Shown piece by piece: positions 9,452 to 19,010 of a stretch of DNA of 42,010 nucleotides. The position numbers and the translations under genes were made by a program. The DNA is from UBA1189 sp045612925. Lineage in GTDB: Bacteria; Bacteroidota; Bacteroidia; Bacteroidales; Bacteroidaceae. A model generated the notes under the pieces. That model saw nothing but the letters and a program-made list of their open reading frames with translations. It was not told the origin of the DNA and made no database searches. Numbering within the stretch: position 1 is the first letter of the stretch; each line of letters starts with the position of its first letter. The stretch is from NCBI GenBank assembly GCA_045612925.1, contig JAZKZX010000038.1:1-42010 (forward strand). The letters are read 5' to 3'.

Positions 9452-9499
9452 CACGTTTTTATATTAAAGGCTATTTTAAGACAAAATTACTATTAAAAT

Positions 9500-12073
9500 A
9501 TGAATTTAGATCAAGACAGAATTATCAAAGTCGATATTGAGCAAGAGATGCGCAAATCGTATATCGACTACTCAATGTCGGTGATTGTAGAGCGTGCCTT
9601 GCCCGATGTGCGCGACGGCTTGAAGCCCGTTCACCGCAGAATCCTGTATAGTATGATGGAGCAGGGTAACACCTCAGACAAGGGATATCGCAAATCGGCC
9701 CGTACGGTCGGTGATGTGATGGGTAAATACCACCCTCATGGTGACTCATCCATCTATGGCTCACTCGTACGTATGGCTCAAGATTGGGCTATGCGTTACA
9801 CCTTGATTGATGGTCAGGGTAACTTCGGCTCTGTCGATGGTGATAGCCCCGCTGCTATGCGTTACACTGAAGCTCGCCTGCGCAAGATTGGTGAGGATAT
9901 GATGCAGGATATCTATAAGGAGACTGTAGACTTCCAGGAAAACTACGATGGTAAGGACAAGGAGCCCCGTGTACTCTCGACCCGTATCCCCAACCTCCTC
10001 GTAAATGGTGCTACTGGTATTGCCGTAGGTATGGCAACCAATATGCCCACACACAATTTGCGTGAGGTAATCGATGCTTGTGTGGCCTATATCGACAACC
10101 CCGAGCTCACCACCGAGGAGTTAATGCAGTATGTGAAGGCTCCCGACTTCCCTACCGGTGGATATATATATGGTATGGCTGGCGTGAAGGAGGCTTACGA
10201 GACCGGTCGTGGTCGTGTGGTAATGCGTGCCAAGACCGAGATCGAGACCGATGCCAACCACGACAAGATTATCGTGACCGAAATCCCTTATGGCGTGAAC
10301 AAGGCTGAACCCAACAAGTACATCGCAGGTCTCGTGAGCGACAAGAAGATTGACGGTATCAGCAACGTTAACGATGAGTCCGACAAGGACGGTATGCGTA
10401 TCGTGGTAGATGTGAAGCGCGATGCCAACGCCAGCGTAGTGCTTAACAAACTCTTCAAGATGACACAGCTGCAGACCGCCTTTAGCGTAAATAGCGTGGC
10501 TCTTGTGCCCTGTGGCGAGCACAACGACAAGCTCCGCCCCATGGTACTCTCCTTGCGCGACTGCATCAAGTACTTCGTTCAGCACCGTCACGAGGTGGTT
10601 ATCCGCCGCACCAAATACGACCTCCGCAAAGCAGAAGAGCGTGCACATATTCTCAGGGGGCTTATCATTGCTTCAGACAATATCGATGAGGTAATCCGTA
10701 TCATCAAGGCTGCTCATACACCTGCCGATGCTATCACCGGTTTGATGGAGCGTTTTACACTCACTGAAGTGCAGGCACGTGCTATCGTAGAGATGCGTCT
10801 GCGCCAGCTCACTGGTCTGCAACAGGAACAGCTCCGTGCAGAGTATGACGAGATTATGAAGCTCATCGCTTATTTGAATGAGATTCTTGTTAACGAGGAC
10901 CTCTGCAAACAGGTGATGAAGGACGAACTCGTGGAGGTAGCCGAGAAGTATGGCGACGACCGCAAGTCAGAGATCGTATACTCATCAGAGGAGTTCAACC
11001 CTGAAGACTTCTATGCCGATGACGAAATGGTAATCACCATCTCACACCTCGGATATATCAAGCGTACTCCCCTCAGCGAGTTCCGCACACAGAATCGTGG
11101 TGGCGTAGGCTCAAAGGGTAGTGACACTCGTGAGGCCGACTTCGTAGAGTACATCTATATGGCCACTATGCACAATACGATGATCTTCTTCACCCAGAAG
11201 GGACGCTGCTACTGGCTCAAGGTATACGAGATTCCTGAGGGTACGAAGAACTCAAAGGGACGTGCCATCCAGAATATGCTAAACATTGAGCCCGACGATA
11301 AGGTGAACGCATTCGTACATGTGAAGAACCTCAACGACAAGGACTTTGTGAATTCACACTATCTTGTATTCTGTACAAAGAACGGTATTGTCAAGAAGAC
11401 TTGCCTGGAGGCCTACTCACGTCCCCGCACCAATGGTGTAAACGCTATCACCATCCGTGAGGACGACCGCGTAATCGAAGTAGTAATGACCAATGGTGAC
11501 AATGAAATTGTATTGGCAAATAAGAATGGACGTGCTATCCGCTTCCACGAAGGTGTTGTCCGTGAAATGGGTCGCACAGCCACTGGTGTTCGCGGTATGA
11601 CGCTCGATGAGGATGGTCAGGACGAGGTAATCGGTATGATTGTAATCAACGATGCAGAATACGAGAATATCATGGTCGTATCCGAGCAAGGTTATGGTAA
11701 GCGCAGCGATGTAGAGGAATACCGTATCACCAACCGCGGCGGTAAGGGTGTGAAGACACTCGATATCACTGAGAAGACCGGTAAACTTGTGGCTATCAAG
11801 ACGGTGACCGATGATAACGACTTGATGATTATCAACAAGTCAGGCGTAGTTATTCGTCTTAAGGTAGCTGATGTCCGTATCCAGGGTCGTGCCACACAGG
11901 GTGTACGCCTTATCAACCTCGGCAAGCGCAATGACCAGATTAGTTCTGTATGTAAGGTAACTACCGAAACGGAAGAACCCGAGATTCAAGATGCTGAAGT
12001 TGTAGAAGGCGATGCCCCCATCGTAGAAGCATCTGAGGCTACCGAGTCGATAGAGCAAAATGATGAACAATAA
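9500..12073 (+). CDS. gyrA: DNA gyrase subunit A
   Basis: GyrA is the DNA breakage-reunion subunit that, with GyrB, introduces negative supercoils. This 857-residue protein has the N-terminal winged-helix/tower region with catalytic Tyr122 (AAMRYTE), and the quinolone-binding loop HPHGDSSIYGSLVRMAQ. In E. coli numbering Ser83 is present, whereas position 87 is Gly rather than Asp. The C-terminal beta-pinwheel is present with blades such as KGRAIQNML and NRGGKGVKTLD. The GyrA box is degenerate (QNRGGVG rather than QRRGGKG), which may alter DNA wrapping relative to E. coli. The acidic tail (EEPEIQDAEVVEGDAP) is typical. A ParC identity is less likely given the complete pinwheel and acidic tail, but cannot be wholly excluded without the second paralogue. 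Confidence 0.93.
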   Translation: MNLDQDRIIKVDIEQEMRKSYIDYSMSVIVERALPDVRDGLKPVHRRILYSMMEQGNTSDKGYRKSARTVGDVMGKYHPHGDSSIYGSLVRMAQDWAMRYTLIDGQGNFGSVDGDSPAAMRYTEARLRKIGEDMMQDIYKETVDFQENYDGKDKEPRVLSTRIPNLLVNGATGIAVGMATNMPTHNLREVIDACVAYIDNPELTTEELMQYVKAPDFPTGGYIYGMAGVKEAYETGRGRVVMRAKTEIETDANHDKIIVTEIPYGVNKAEPNKYIAGLVSDKKIDGISNVNDESDKDGMRIVVDVKRDANASVVLNKLFKMTQLQTAFSVNSVALVPCGEHNDKLRPMVLSLRDCIKYFVQHRHEVVIRRTKYDLRKAEERAHILRGLIIASDNIDEVIRIIKAAHTPADAITGLMERFTLTEVQARAIVEMRLRQLTGLQQEQLRAEYDEIMKLIAYLNEILVNEDLCKQVMKDELVEVAEKYGDDRKSEIVYSSEEFNPEDFYADDEMVITISHLGYIKRTPLSEFRTQNRGGVGSKGSDTREADFVEYIYMATMHNTMIFFTQKGRCYWLKVYEIPEGTKNSKGRAIQNMLNIEPDDKVNAFVHVKNLNDKDFVNSHYLVFCTKNGIVKKTCLEAYSRPRTNGVNAITIREDDRVIEVVMTNGDNEIVLANKNGRAIRFHEGVVREMGRTATGVRGMTLDEDGQDEVIGMIVINDAEYENIMVVSEQGYGKRSDVEEYRITNRGGKGVKTLDITEKTGKLVAIKTVTDDNDLMIINKSGVVIRLKVADVRIQGRATQGVRLINLGKRNDQISSVCKVTTETEEPEIQDAEVVEGDAPIVEASEATESIEQNDEQ

Positions 12074-12116
12074 AGTTAAACAAACATCTATCAATAATCA
12101 CTAAATCATTGAAAGT

Positions 12117-13436
12117 ATGAAAAAGGTATTATTATTTATGGTTGCAGCTGCAATGTCAGTATCTGTATGTATGGCACAAGATGATGCTAAGGCAGCAGCA
12201 AAAGCAGCTAAGGCTGCAGCAAAAGCACTCAAGGCAGAGATTAAAGCAGCAAACAAGATCTTGAGAGAGGCTCAAGGCATCCTCAATGTTCCTGAAAGTG
12301 GAAGTTTGAGCACTGCTAATGACCTCATTCAGCAGGCAATGACAAATGTGCACACTCAGAAGAATCCTGACACATGGAACGTAGCCGGACAAATTCAGCA
12401 GAAGTTCTACATGGCAGAGGCTGAGAAACACTATCTTGGTCAGGCATACGACACTGTTGCCTTCTACGGAAGTCTCTCTAACATGTGCGATTACTTCATC
12501 AAGTGCGACGAATTGGAACAAGAAGTTTTCAATAGCACTGGTAAAGCGATAAAGTATCGTCCTGCAAATAAGGAGCAGGTATATGTAAACCGTCCCAACT
12601 TGCTTAATGGTGGTATTTTCTACTACAACAAAGGACAGTTTAAGGAGTCACATCGCCTCTTTTCACAATACATCTCCACTGCTAATGCACCTATGCTTGC
12701 AGAGTACAATATTACTCCCGAAACGGATGAATATTTGACAGATGTTGCCGCTTACTACTCAGTACAAGCAGGCTTGCAAGCAGAAGACTATGATTTGGCA
12801 TTGACCAATATCGACCTCGCCAAGCAGTCAAAAGACCCTAATATGGCCGCAAGCATCTATCGTCTGGAGGCTTCATCTTACTTGAATATGGGTGATTCCG
12901 TGAAGTGGATTGACCTCCTTAAAGCTGGTGTTGAGAGAGCTCCAGAGGATCAATATTACTATAGCAACCTCATCTCTTATTATGTAAACAATAACAAGAA
13001 CGATGAATTGATGGCCTTTGCTGATGAGATGGTCGAAAAAAATCCTCAGCCAATCTTCCGTTATGTAAAGGGTTATCTCTATCAGAATATGAAGCAGTAC
13101 GACAAGGCTATCGAAGAGTACAAAATTGTTATCGAACAGGATCCCACCTATGCTAGCGCTTATAACAATCTCGGTGTATGCTATAGCGACCTAGCACAAC
13201 AAGCAAGTGAATCCTCTGCAAACTTGAACTTCCGCAGCAAAGCTTTCAAGGCTGCACAAGAGAAGATGAAGGAGTACTACAGATTGGCATTGCCCATGTT
13301 TGAAAAATTGAGAACACTGGATGATGGCACCGACCCTGAGAGAAGAACAGCATGGACTTCTGGCTTATATAACTGCTACTACATTTTGAATATGGGTAAA
13401 GAGTTAGCTGAAATTGAAAAGCTTCTCAACCAGTAA
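12117..13436 (+). CDS. Secreted TPR-repeat protein
   Basis: This 439-residue protein has a signal peptide (MKKVLLFMVAAAMSVSVCMAQ, cleavage after about residue 20), then an Ala/Lys-rich helix (about 22-50), then helical repeats. Clear tetratricopeptide repeats are seen near 310-350 (RYVKGYLYQNMKQYDKAIEEY; PTYASAYNNLGVCYSDLA). It should be periplasmic or outer-membrane associated and act as a protein-interaction scaffold; the specific role is unknown. It lies 43 bp after gyrA and is followed by a terminator at 13460. Codon use is less GC-rich than in gyrA. Confidence 0.85.
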   Translation: MKKVLLFMVAAAMSVSVCMAQDDAKAAAKAAKAAAKALKAEIKAANKILREAQGILNVPESGSLSTANDLIQQAMTNVHTQKNPDTWNVAGQIQQKFYMAEAEKHYLGQAYDTVAFYGSLSNMCDYFIKCDELEQEVFNSTGKAIKYRPANKEQVYVNRPNLLNGGIFYYNKGQFKESHRLFSQYISTANAPMLAEYNITPETDEYLTDVAAYYSVQAGLQAEDYDLALTNIDLAKQSKDPNMAASIYRLEASSYLNMGDSVKWIDLLKAGVERAPEDQYYYSNLISYYVNNNKNDELMAFADEMVEKNPQPIFRYVKGYLYQNMKQYDKAIEEYKIVIEQDPTYASAYNNLGVCYSDLAQQASESSANLNFRSKAFKAAQEKMKEYYRLALPMFEKLRTLDDGTDPERRTAWTSGLYNCYYILNMGKELAEIEKLLNQ

Positions 13437-13459
13437 TCATTTTCTCCAGATAAACCGCA

Positions 13460-13496
13460 AAAGGGAGTGGCAAAATTGCTACTCCCTTTCTTTATA
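13460..13496 (+). terminator. Rho-independent terminator after TPR gene
   Basis: Stem AAAGGGAGT (13460-13468) / ACTCCCTTT (13481-13489), extended inward by GGCAA/TTGCT pairing, is followed by CTTTATAT. It is 23 bp after the stop codon. Confidence 0.8.
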
Positions 13497-13598
13497 TAGC
13501 AACCCATTACATGATGATTTATTTATGTGGAGGCTGGGAGTTTTGGATTATTCTATGTATTTTTGCAAATTATTATATAAGGTAAGCATTTAACAAAA

Positions 13599-14921
13599 AT
13601 GAATATTATTATTGCGTTATTATTAACTTTAGTTGCTTTATTCGGTATAGGGACATTTGTCCTTTCAATAAAATTATACCATCGCAATAATGACAAGCAA
13701 AATGAAGAGGAACTTCATCGTATGCTCACTACACAAGCTACTGATACCATACGCCAAATACAAATGACACGCGAAGAGATGACGCGTACAATACGCGAAC
13801 TACTCACCGAGAATCGTATGGAACTGAGCAGTAGAGTAGAGGAGTTACGCAAAGAAATTTCAGGGAACCAGGCGCTTCAGTTACAACAATTACAAGAAAC
13901 GCTTAATCGTAATCTACTTACTACCAACGAGCTACAACGCGAAAAGTTGGAAGCCATGACGCGCCAACAAGAATCTTTAGTAAAATCTACCGAGAAGCGC
14001 CTTGATGATATGCGCCTTATGGTGGAAGAGAAACTACAAAAGACACTTAACGAACGCATAGGGCAATCATTCGAACTTGTGCGAACTCAACTTGAGAATG
14101 TGCAGCAAGGATTGGGAGAGATGAAGAATCTGGCACAAGATGTGGGCGGGCTCAAGCGTGTGCTTACCAATGTGAAAACACGGGGTACATTCGGTGAGGT
14201 ACAACTCGCCGCATTATTGGAACAAATGCTCAGCCCCGAACAGTACGAGGCCAATGTAAAGACAAAAAAGAAGAGCACAGAGTTTGTGGAGTTTGCCGTC
14301 AAACTACCCGGTAAAGACAATGGCATAGACTGTGTTTACTTACCTATCGATGCCAAGTTTCCCAAAGATGCCTATGAACAATATCTCGATGCCTATGAAG
14401 CAGGTAATGTAGATCAAATCAATGCTACATCGCGCCAACTTGAACAGATTGTCAAGAAGATGGCTCGTGACATACACGACAAGTACCTTGACCCTCCCTA
14501 CACTACCGATTTTGGTATCATGTTCCTACCATTTGAGAACATCTATGCCGAAGTCATTCGCCGCACAGCTTTGGTAGAGCAGTTGCAACGCGAGTATCGT
14601 GTAATTGTCACTGGCCCCACAACATTAGGGGCTATACTCAATAGTTTGCAGATGGGATTCCGCACCTTAGCTATCGAGAAGCGTTCAAGCGAAGTGTGGA
14701 CCGTACTTGCCGCTGTCAAAACCGAGTTTGGGAAGTTTGGAGGTATGCTTCAAAAAGTACAAAACAACTTGGAAACTGCAAGCACACAGCTTGATGAAGT
14801 CATAGGCAGACGCACTCGTGCTATTGAACGCAAGCTCAAAGGGGTACAAGAACTGCCTGCAGAGCAGTCTGCCAATATATTAGCAATTGGCGATACCCTA
14901 CAAGATGAAGAAGGAGAATAA
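13599..14921 (+). CDS. rmuC: DNA recombination protein RmuC
   Basis: This 440-residue protein has an N-terminal membrane anchor (residues ~3-25), a long coiled coil (~35-185, rich in E/Q/R heptads), and the RmuC domain (~190-390) with GTFGEVQLAALLEQML, LPIDAKFPKDAY and FLPFENIYAEV. RmuC proteins limit inversion or rearrangement at inverted repeats; the core resembles a restriction-endonuclease-like fold. A promoter-like TATTTTTG lies at 13558-13565. metA follows after 22 bp, probably in the same transcript. Confidence 0.93.
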   Translation: MNIIIALLLTLVALFGIGTFVLSIKLYHRNNDKQNEEELHRMLTTQATDTIRQIQMTREEMTRTIRELLTENRMELSSRVEELRKEISGNQALQLQQLQETLNRNLLTTNELQREKLEAMTRQQESLVKSTEKRLDDMRLMVEEKLQKTLNERIGQSFELVRTQLENVQQGLGEMKNLAQDVGGLKRVLTNVKTRGTFGEVQLAALLEQMLSPEQYEANVKTKKKSTEFVEFAVKLPGKDNGIDCVYLPIDAKFPKDAYEQYLDAYEAGNVDQINATSRQLEQIVKKMARDIHDKYLDPPYTTDFGIMFLPFENIYAEVIRRTALVEQLQREYRVIVTGPTTLGAILNSLQMGFRTLAIEKRSSEVWTVLAAVKTEFGKFGGMLQKVQNNLETASTQLDEVIGRRTRAIERKLKGVQELPAEQSANILAIGDTLQDEEGE

Positions 14922-14943
14922 AACAACTTGATATAACAACACT

Positions 14944-15861
14944 ATGCCACTAACACTTCCAGATAGATTACCTGCCATAGAATTATTAAAGCAGGAGAAT
15001 ATCTTTGTAATGGATACTACGCGTGCAGCTTCGCAAGACATTCGTCCGTTGCGTATTGCTGTGCTCAACCTTATGCCTCTCAAGATTACCACTGAGACGG
15101 ATCTCGTAAGGCTACTCTCCAACTCACCGCTTCAGATAGAGTTGAGTTTCATGAAGGTGAAAAGCCATACCTCCAAGAACACTCCTGTGGAACACATGAA
15201 GGCTTTCTATACTGACTTTGAAGAGATGCGTCACCAGAAATATGACGGTTTCATTATCACTGGTGCTCCCGTAGAACACATGGACTTTGAGGAGGTGAGC
15301 TATTGGGAAGAGATGATAGAAATCTTTGATTGGGCTCGTCACAATGTTACCTCTACACTGTATATCTGTTGGGCAGCGCAAGCAGGATTATATCACTATT
15401 ATGGTATACCCAAATACCCGTTGGACAAGAAAATGTTTGGTATATTCAAGCACCATGTCAACAATCCCGAACTACCTATCTTCCGTGGCTTTGACGATGA
15501 GTTCTCAATTCCTCATAGCCGTCACACTGAGGTACGACGTACTGACATTGAGCGTTGCCATGAACTGGAAATTCTTGCCGAGAGTGAGGAGAGCGGAGTT
15601 TCTATTGTGATGGCACGCGGTGGACGCGAGATATTCCTTACCGGGCATTCGGAATATTCTCCGCTTACCCTCGACACCGAGTATAAGCGTGATTTGGGTA
15701 AAGGACTCCCCATCGAAATGCCCAAGCATTATTATCGTAATGACGATCCATCACAACCACCTTTGGTAACATGGAGAAGTCATGCCAACTTGCTCTTTAA
15801 CAATTGGCTCAACTACTATGTATATCAGGCTACGCCTTATAGATTGGAAGACATAAGATAA
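14944..15861 (+). CDS. metA: Homoserine O-acyltransferase MetA, predicted to use acetyl-CoA
   Basis: MetA acylates L-homoserine at the first committed step of methionine synthesis. The 305-residue protein shows the MetA signature PLRIAVLNLMPLKI, the nucleophile Cys142 in YICWAAQAGLYHYYG, and downstream residues GHSEY. Position 111, which in characterised MetA enzymes distinguishes succinyl-CoA (Gly) from acetyl-CoA (Glu) use, is Glu here (TGAPVEHMDF). I therefore predict homoserine O-acetyltransferase activity despite the traditional succinyltransferase name. It is followed by the U32 gene after 7 bp, so the two are probably co-transcribed. Confidence 0.93.
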   Translation: MPLTLPDRLPAIELLKQENIFVMDTTRAASQDIRPLRIAVLNLMPLKITTETDLVRLLSNSPLQIELSFMKVKSHTSKNTPVEHMKAFYTDFEEMRHQKYDGFIITGAPVEHMDFEEVSYWEEMIEIFDWARHNVTSTLYICWAAQAGLYHYYGIPKYPLDKKMFGIFKHHVNNPELPIFRGFDDEFSIPHSRHTEVRRTDIERCHELEILAESEESGVSIVMARGGREIFLTGHSEYSPLTLDTEYKRDLGKGLPIEMPKHYYRNDDPSQPPLVTWRSHANLLFNNWLNYYVYQATPYRLEDIR

Positions 15862-15868
15862 GTTGACA

Positions 15869-17710
15869 ATGAAGACAATCGAACTCCTTGCACCTGCCAA
15901 AAATCTGGAGTGTGGCATCGAAGCGATCAAACATGGTGCCGATGCTGTGTATATTGGCGCACCCAAGTATGGAGCTCGCGCAGCAGCTGGCAACTCTATT
16001 GAGGATTTACAGCAGTTGGCAGAGTATGCTCATCGCTTTGGAGCAAAGGTATTTGTAACGCTCAACACCATTATCTATGATGAGGAGTTGGCAGAAGTGG
16101 AGAACCTCGTGTGGAGTCTCTATCGCATAGGTATCGATGCACTTATCGTACAAGATATGGCATTGCTCACGATGAACTTGCCTCCGATAGAATTACACGC
16201 CAGCACGCAAACGGACAACCGCACGCCAGAGAAGGTGAGGTTTCTCTACGAGAATGGGTTCTCGCAAGTTGTTCTGGCTCGTGAACTATCACTCGACGAG
16301 ATTTCTGCCATACATCATGCTTGTCCCGTACCGCTCGAAGCCTTCGTGCATGGTGCGCTTTGTGTGAGCTATAGCGGACAGTGCTATGCCTCGCAGGCAT
16401 GTTTCGGTCGTAGTGCCAACAGAGGCGAATGTGCACAATTTTGTCGTTTGCCCTTCGACCTTGTAGATGCCGATGGGCGTATTATTGAGCACGATCGTCA
16501 CCTACTCTCACTGAAGGATATGAATCGTAGCGCTCACTTGGAAGCCATGATGGATGCAGGAGTGCGCTCGTTTAAGATAGAGGGACGACTCAAGGATGTG
16601 ACATATGTCAAGAATGTCACCGCCTGCTATCGTCAGGCCATCGACACTATCCTTGCCCGTCGTCCCGAGTATAAGCGTGCATCGCAAGGCATTAGCACCT
16701 ATACCTTTACTCCACAACTCGACAAGAGTTTCAATCGTGGTTTTACCGATTATTTTATTACGGGCAAGCGTTCAGAGGTCTATTCCTTTGCAACTCCCAA
16801 AGCCATGGGCGAGCCCGTAGGCCATGTTAAGGAGGTCGGTCGTGGATACATTGCCGTATCATCTGCCCAAGCCTTCCATAATGGTGACGGACTCTGCTAC
16901 ATTGATGAGCAGGGACAGCTTCAAGGATTCCGTGTCAATAGGGTAGAGGGCATCCGACTTTACCCGAAGGATATGCCTCGCACATTGCGTGTACGCACAC
17001 CACTTTTCCGCAACTACGACCAAGAGTTCGAACGCTTGCTCTCTCGCCCTTCGGCAGAACGTCGTATACCTGTCAATATACATATGCGTGATATATCGTT
17101 TGGTTTTTCGCTCACTATGACCGACGATCAGGGAAATCGTTCTACGGTCAATTTTACCCGTGAAAAGGAACTTGCACGAACCGAGCAACGAGCCGGTATC
17201 GAAGCGCAGCTCACAAAGTTAGGAGGTACTATCCTCATTGCCAATAAGGTAGAGATTGACTTTAGTGAGAATTGGTTTATACCCTCTTCTGTTGTGGCAG
17301 ATATGCGTCGTGTAGCAGTCGAAGCATATGAGAGAATGAGAAGAGCTTCCCAGACTTCAGTCTCTACAAGCAAGAAAGCTATCAACGCTGAAAAAACAAA
17401 GTCCTCCATCTTGGAGAATAATAAGGTGGGACTCTCTTATCTTAGTAATATCGCCAATCATCGTGCAGCTGATTTCTACCATTCCCACGGAGTAGAGAAA
17501 GTTGCTCCAGCCTATGAGATAGAGGCCCCTCGTGGGGCTACACTGATGTTTTGCCGTCATTGCTTACGCTATGCCATGGGATGGTGTCCTCATCGCGGAG
17601 GAAAGCAGTCTCCTTATCGTGAACCTTACACCTTGGTATCTGCAGATGGTAAGCGCTTTGCTCTTACCTTTGATTGCAAGCAATGCGTAATGCTGGTCAA
17701 GGAAAAATAA
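15869..17710 (+). CDS. U32 family peptidase-like protein (RlhA/TrhP-type RNA hydroxylation family)
   Basis: This 613-residue protein has the U32 signature: LLAPAKNLECGIEAIKHGADAVYIG at the N-terminus and EAFVHGALCVSYSGQCYASQ with the conserved cysteines (RSANRGECAQFCR) in the middle. A family-typical extra C-terminal region ends with a Cys-rich segment (CRHCLRYAMGWCPH ... FDCKQC) that could bind metal. U32 proteins such as RlhA and TrhP are needed for prephenate-dependent hydroxylation of rRNA or tRNA, so an RNA-modification role is likelier than proteolysis; which target applies is unknown. The ATG at 15869 is preferred over an in-frame TTG two codons earlier. Confidence 0.88.
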   Translation: MKTIELLAPAKNLECGIEAIKHGADAVYIGAPKYGARAAAGNSIEDLQQLAEYAHRFGAKVFVTLNTIIYDEELAEVENLVWSLYRIGIDALIVQDMALLTMNLPPIELHASTQTDNRTPEKVRFLYENGFSQVVLARELSLDEISAIHHACPVPLEAFVHGALCVSYSGQCYASQACFGRSANRGECAQFCRLPFDLVDADGRIIEHDRHLLSLKDMNRSAHLEAMMDAGVRSFKIEGRLKDVTYVKNVTACYRQAIDTILARRPEYKRASQGISTYTFTPQLDKSFNRGFTDYFITGKRSEVYSFATPKAMGEPVGHVKEVGRGYIAVSSAQAFHNGDGLCYIDEQGQLQGFRVNRVEGIRLYPKDMPRTLRVRTPLFRNYDQEFERLLSRPSAERRIPVNIHMRDISFGFSLTMTDDQGNRSTVNFTREKELARTEQRAGIEAQLTKLGGTILIANKVEIDFSENWFIPSSVVADMRRVAVEAYERMRRASQTSVSTSKKAINAEKTKSSILENNKVGLSYLSNIANHRAADFYHSHGVEKVAPAYEIEAPRGATLMFCRHCLRYAMGWCPHRGGKQSPYREPYTLVSADGKRFALTFDCKQCVMLVKEK

Positions 17711-17744
17711 GAATAGCTCGCAATAGCGAGCTATTCTTATTTTT
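17703..17744. terminator. Bidirectional terminator between U32 gene and proA
   Basis: Perfect arms of about 19 bp (17703-17721 and 17726-17744; core GAATAGCTCGC / GCGAGCTATTC) enclose the loop AATA and have A and T runs on both sides. The left arm overlaps the U32 stop codon. It can serve both convergent transcripts. Confidence 0.9.
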
Positions 17745-17762
17745 TTCGATTCTACCAAGAAG

Positions 17763-19010
17763 TTATTTTCTCACTTGGCCGTCACCCTCTATGATATATT
17801 TATAGGTAGTGAGTTCGGGAAGTGCCATTGGACCTCGTGCATGTAGCTTCTGGGTAGATATGCCTATCTCTGCTCCAAATCCGAACTGTGCACCATCTGT
17901 AAAAGCGGTAGAGACATTGGTATAGACACAAGCGGCATCCACCGTACGTTGAAAGCGACGGATAGCCTCTTCGTCTTCACTCACGATACACTCACTATGG
18001 CGCGAACTATATAATGCAATGTGACGCAAAGCCTGGTCAATGGTGGCTACAGTACGAATGCTCATCTTATAATCAAGAAACTCAGTACCGAAATGTTCGT
18101 CGGTGGCTTCGGCCAATAGGTGAGTGGGATAAAATCCGCTGAGTGCAGCAAAAGCTTCTTGGTCGGCATAGATGAGCACATTCTTATCTGCCAAAGGAGC
18201 ACATAGTGCAGGTAGGTCGGCTAGTCGGCTGCTATGCATCACAAGGCAGTCGAGCGCATTACACACACTGACTCTTCGTGTCTTTGCATTCTCAATGATG
18301 GCGGTGCCTTTAGCAAGGTCTCCCTTTGCATCGAAATAGGTATGGCATATACCAGCTCCCGTCTCGATGACAGGTACTCGAGCATTATCACGCACATAGT
18401 TGATAAGTGTACTGCTACCACGAGGAATGATGAGGTCTACCTTACCTACCGCACCGAGAAGACATGCTGTAGCGTCACGATGAGCGGGCAATAATGTACA
18501 TACGGCAGTATCAATCCCCTTTGCAGTGAGCACACGATGTATGATATCAACAATCCTACGGTTGGTATATTCTGCATCAGAGCCACCCTTGAGCAGACAT
18601 ACATTACCACTCTTAATGCAGAGAGCAAACACATCAGCCGTAACATTAGGACGTGCCTCATAGATGATGCCTATGACACCGAAAGGTACGCTCACCTTGC
18701 GGATAGTCATGCCATTAGGACGTTCGGTGCTACTATAGGTTATGCCAAGCGGAGAGGGTAGGGTAGCCACATGTTCCATGTCAGAAGCAATGGCATAAAT
18801 ACGATCTTCGGTCAGCAGCAAACGGTCATATTTAGGGTTTGACGGATCCATGCGATCCAAATCGAGACGATTGGCTTCAAGGATGTCTACATAGTGCTTA
18901 CGCAATGCTGCAGCCGTATCGGTGAGCAACACATTGATTTCTGCATCGGAGAGGACTGACAAGGCGGTAGTTGCTTCGCCAGCTTTTATTATCAAGTCGT
19001 TCGTGTTCAT
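17763..19010 (-). CDS. proA: Gamma-glutamyl phosphate reductase
   Basis: ProA reduces L-glutamyl 5-phosphate to glutamate semialdehyde with NADPH in proline synthesis. The 415-residue protein has the aldehyde-dehydrogenase-like fold: IYEARPNVTADVFALCIKSGN, IPRGSSTLINYV, IETGAGICHTYFD and the catalytic Cys in RRVSVCNALDCL. I chose the ATG at 19010 because it overlaps the proB stop in an ATGA arrangement; an in-frame upstream ATG at 19025 would overlap proB further and adds only five residues. It is the last gene of proC-proB-proA. Confidence 0.95.
   Translation of the reverse strand: MNTNDLIIKAGEATTALSVLSDAEINVLLTDTAAALRKHYVDILEANRLDLDRMDPSNPKYDRLLLTEDRIYAIASDMEHVATLPSPLGITYSSTERPNGMTIRKVSVPFGVIGIIYEARPNVTADVFALCIKSGNVCLLKGGSDAEYTNRRIVDIIHRVLTAKGIDTAVCTLLPAHRDATACLLGAVGKVDLIIPRGSSTLINYVRDNARVPVIETGAGICHTYFDAKGDLAKGTAIIENAKTRRVSVCNALDCLVMHSSRLADLPALCAPLADKNVLIYADQEAFAALSGFYPTHLLAEATDEHFGTEFLDYKMSIRTVATIDQALRHIALYSSRHSECIVSEDEEAIRRFQRTVDAACVYTNVSTAFTDGAQFGFGAEIGISTQKLHARGPMALPELTTYKYIIEGDGQVRK

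Noticed and set aside
10121..10648. 175-codon open frame antisense to gyrA
   Set aside because: Codon bias of gyrA opens this frame; it has no start context or recognisable domain.
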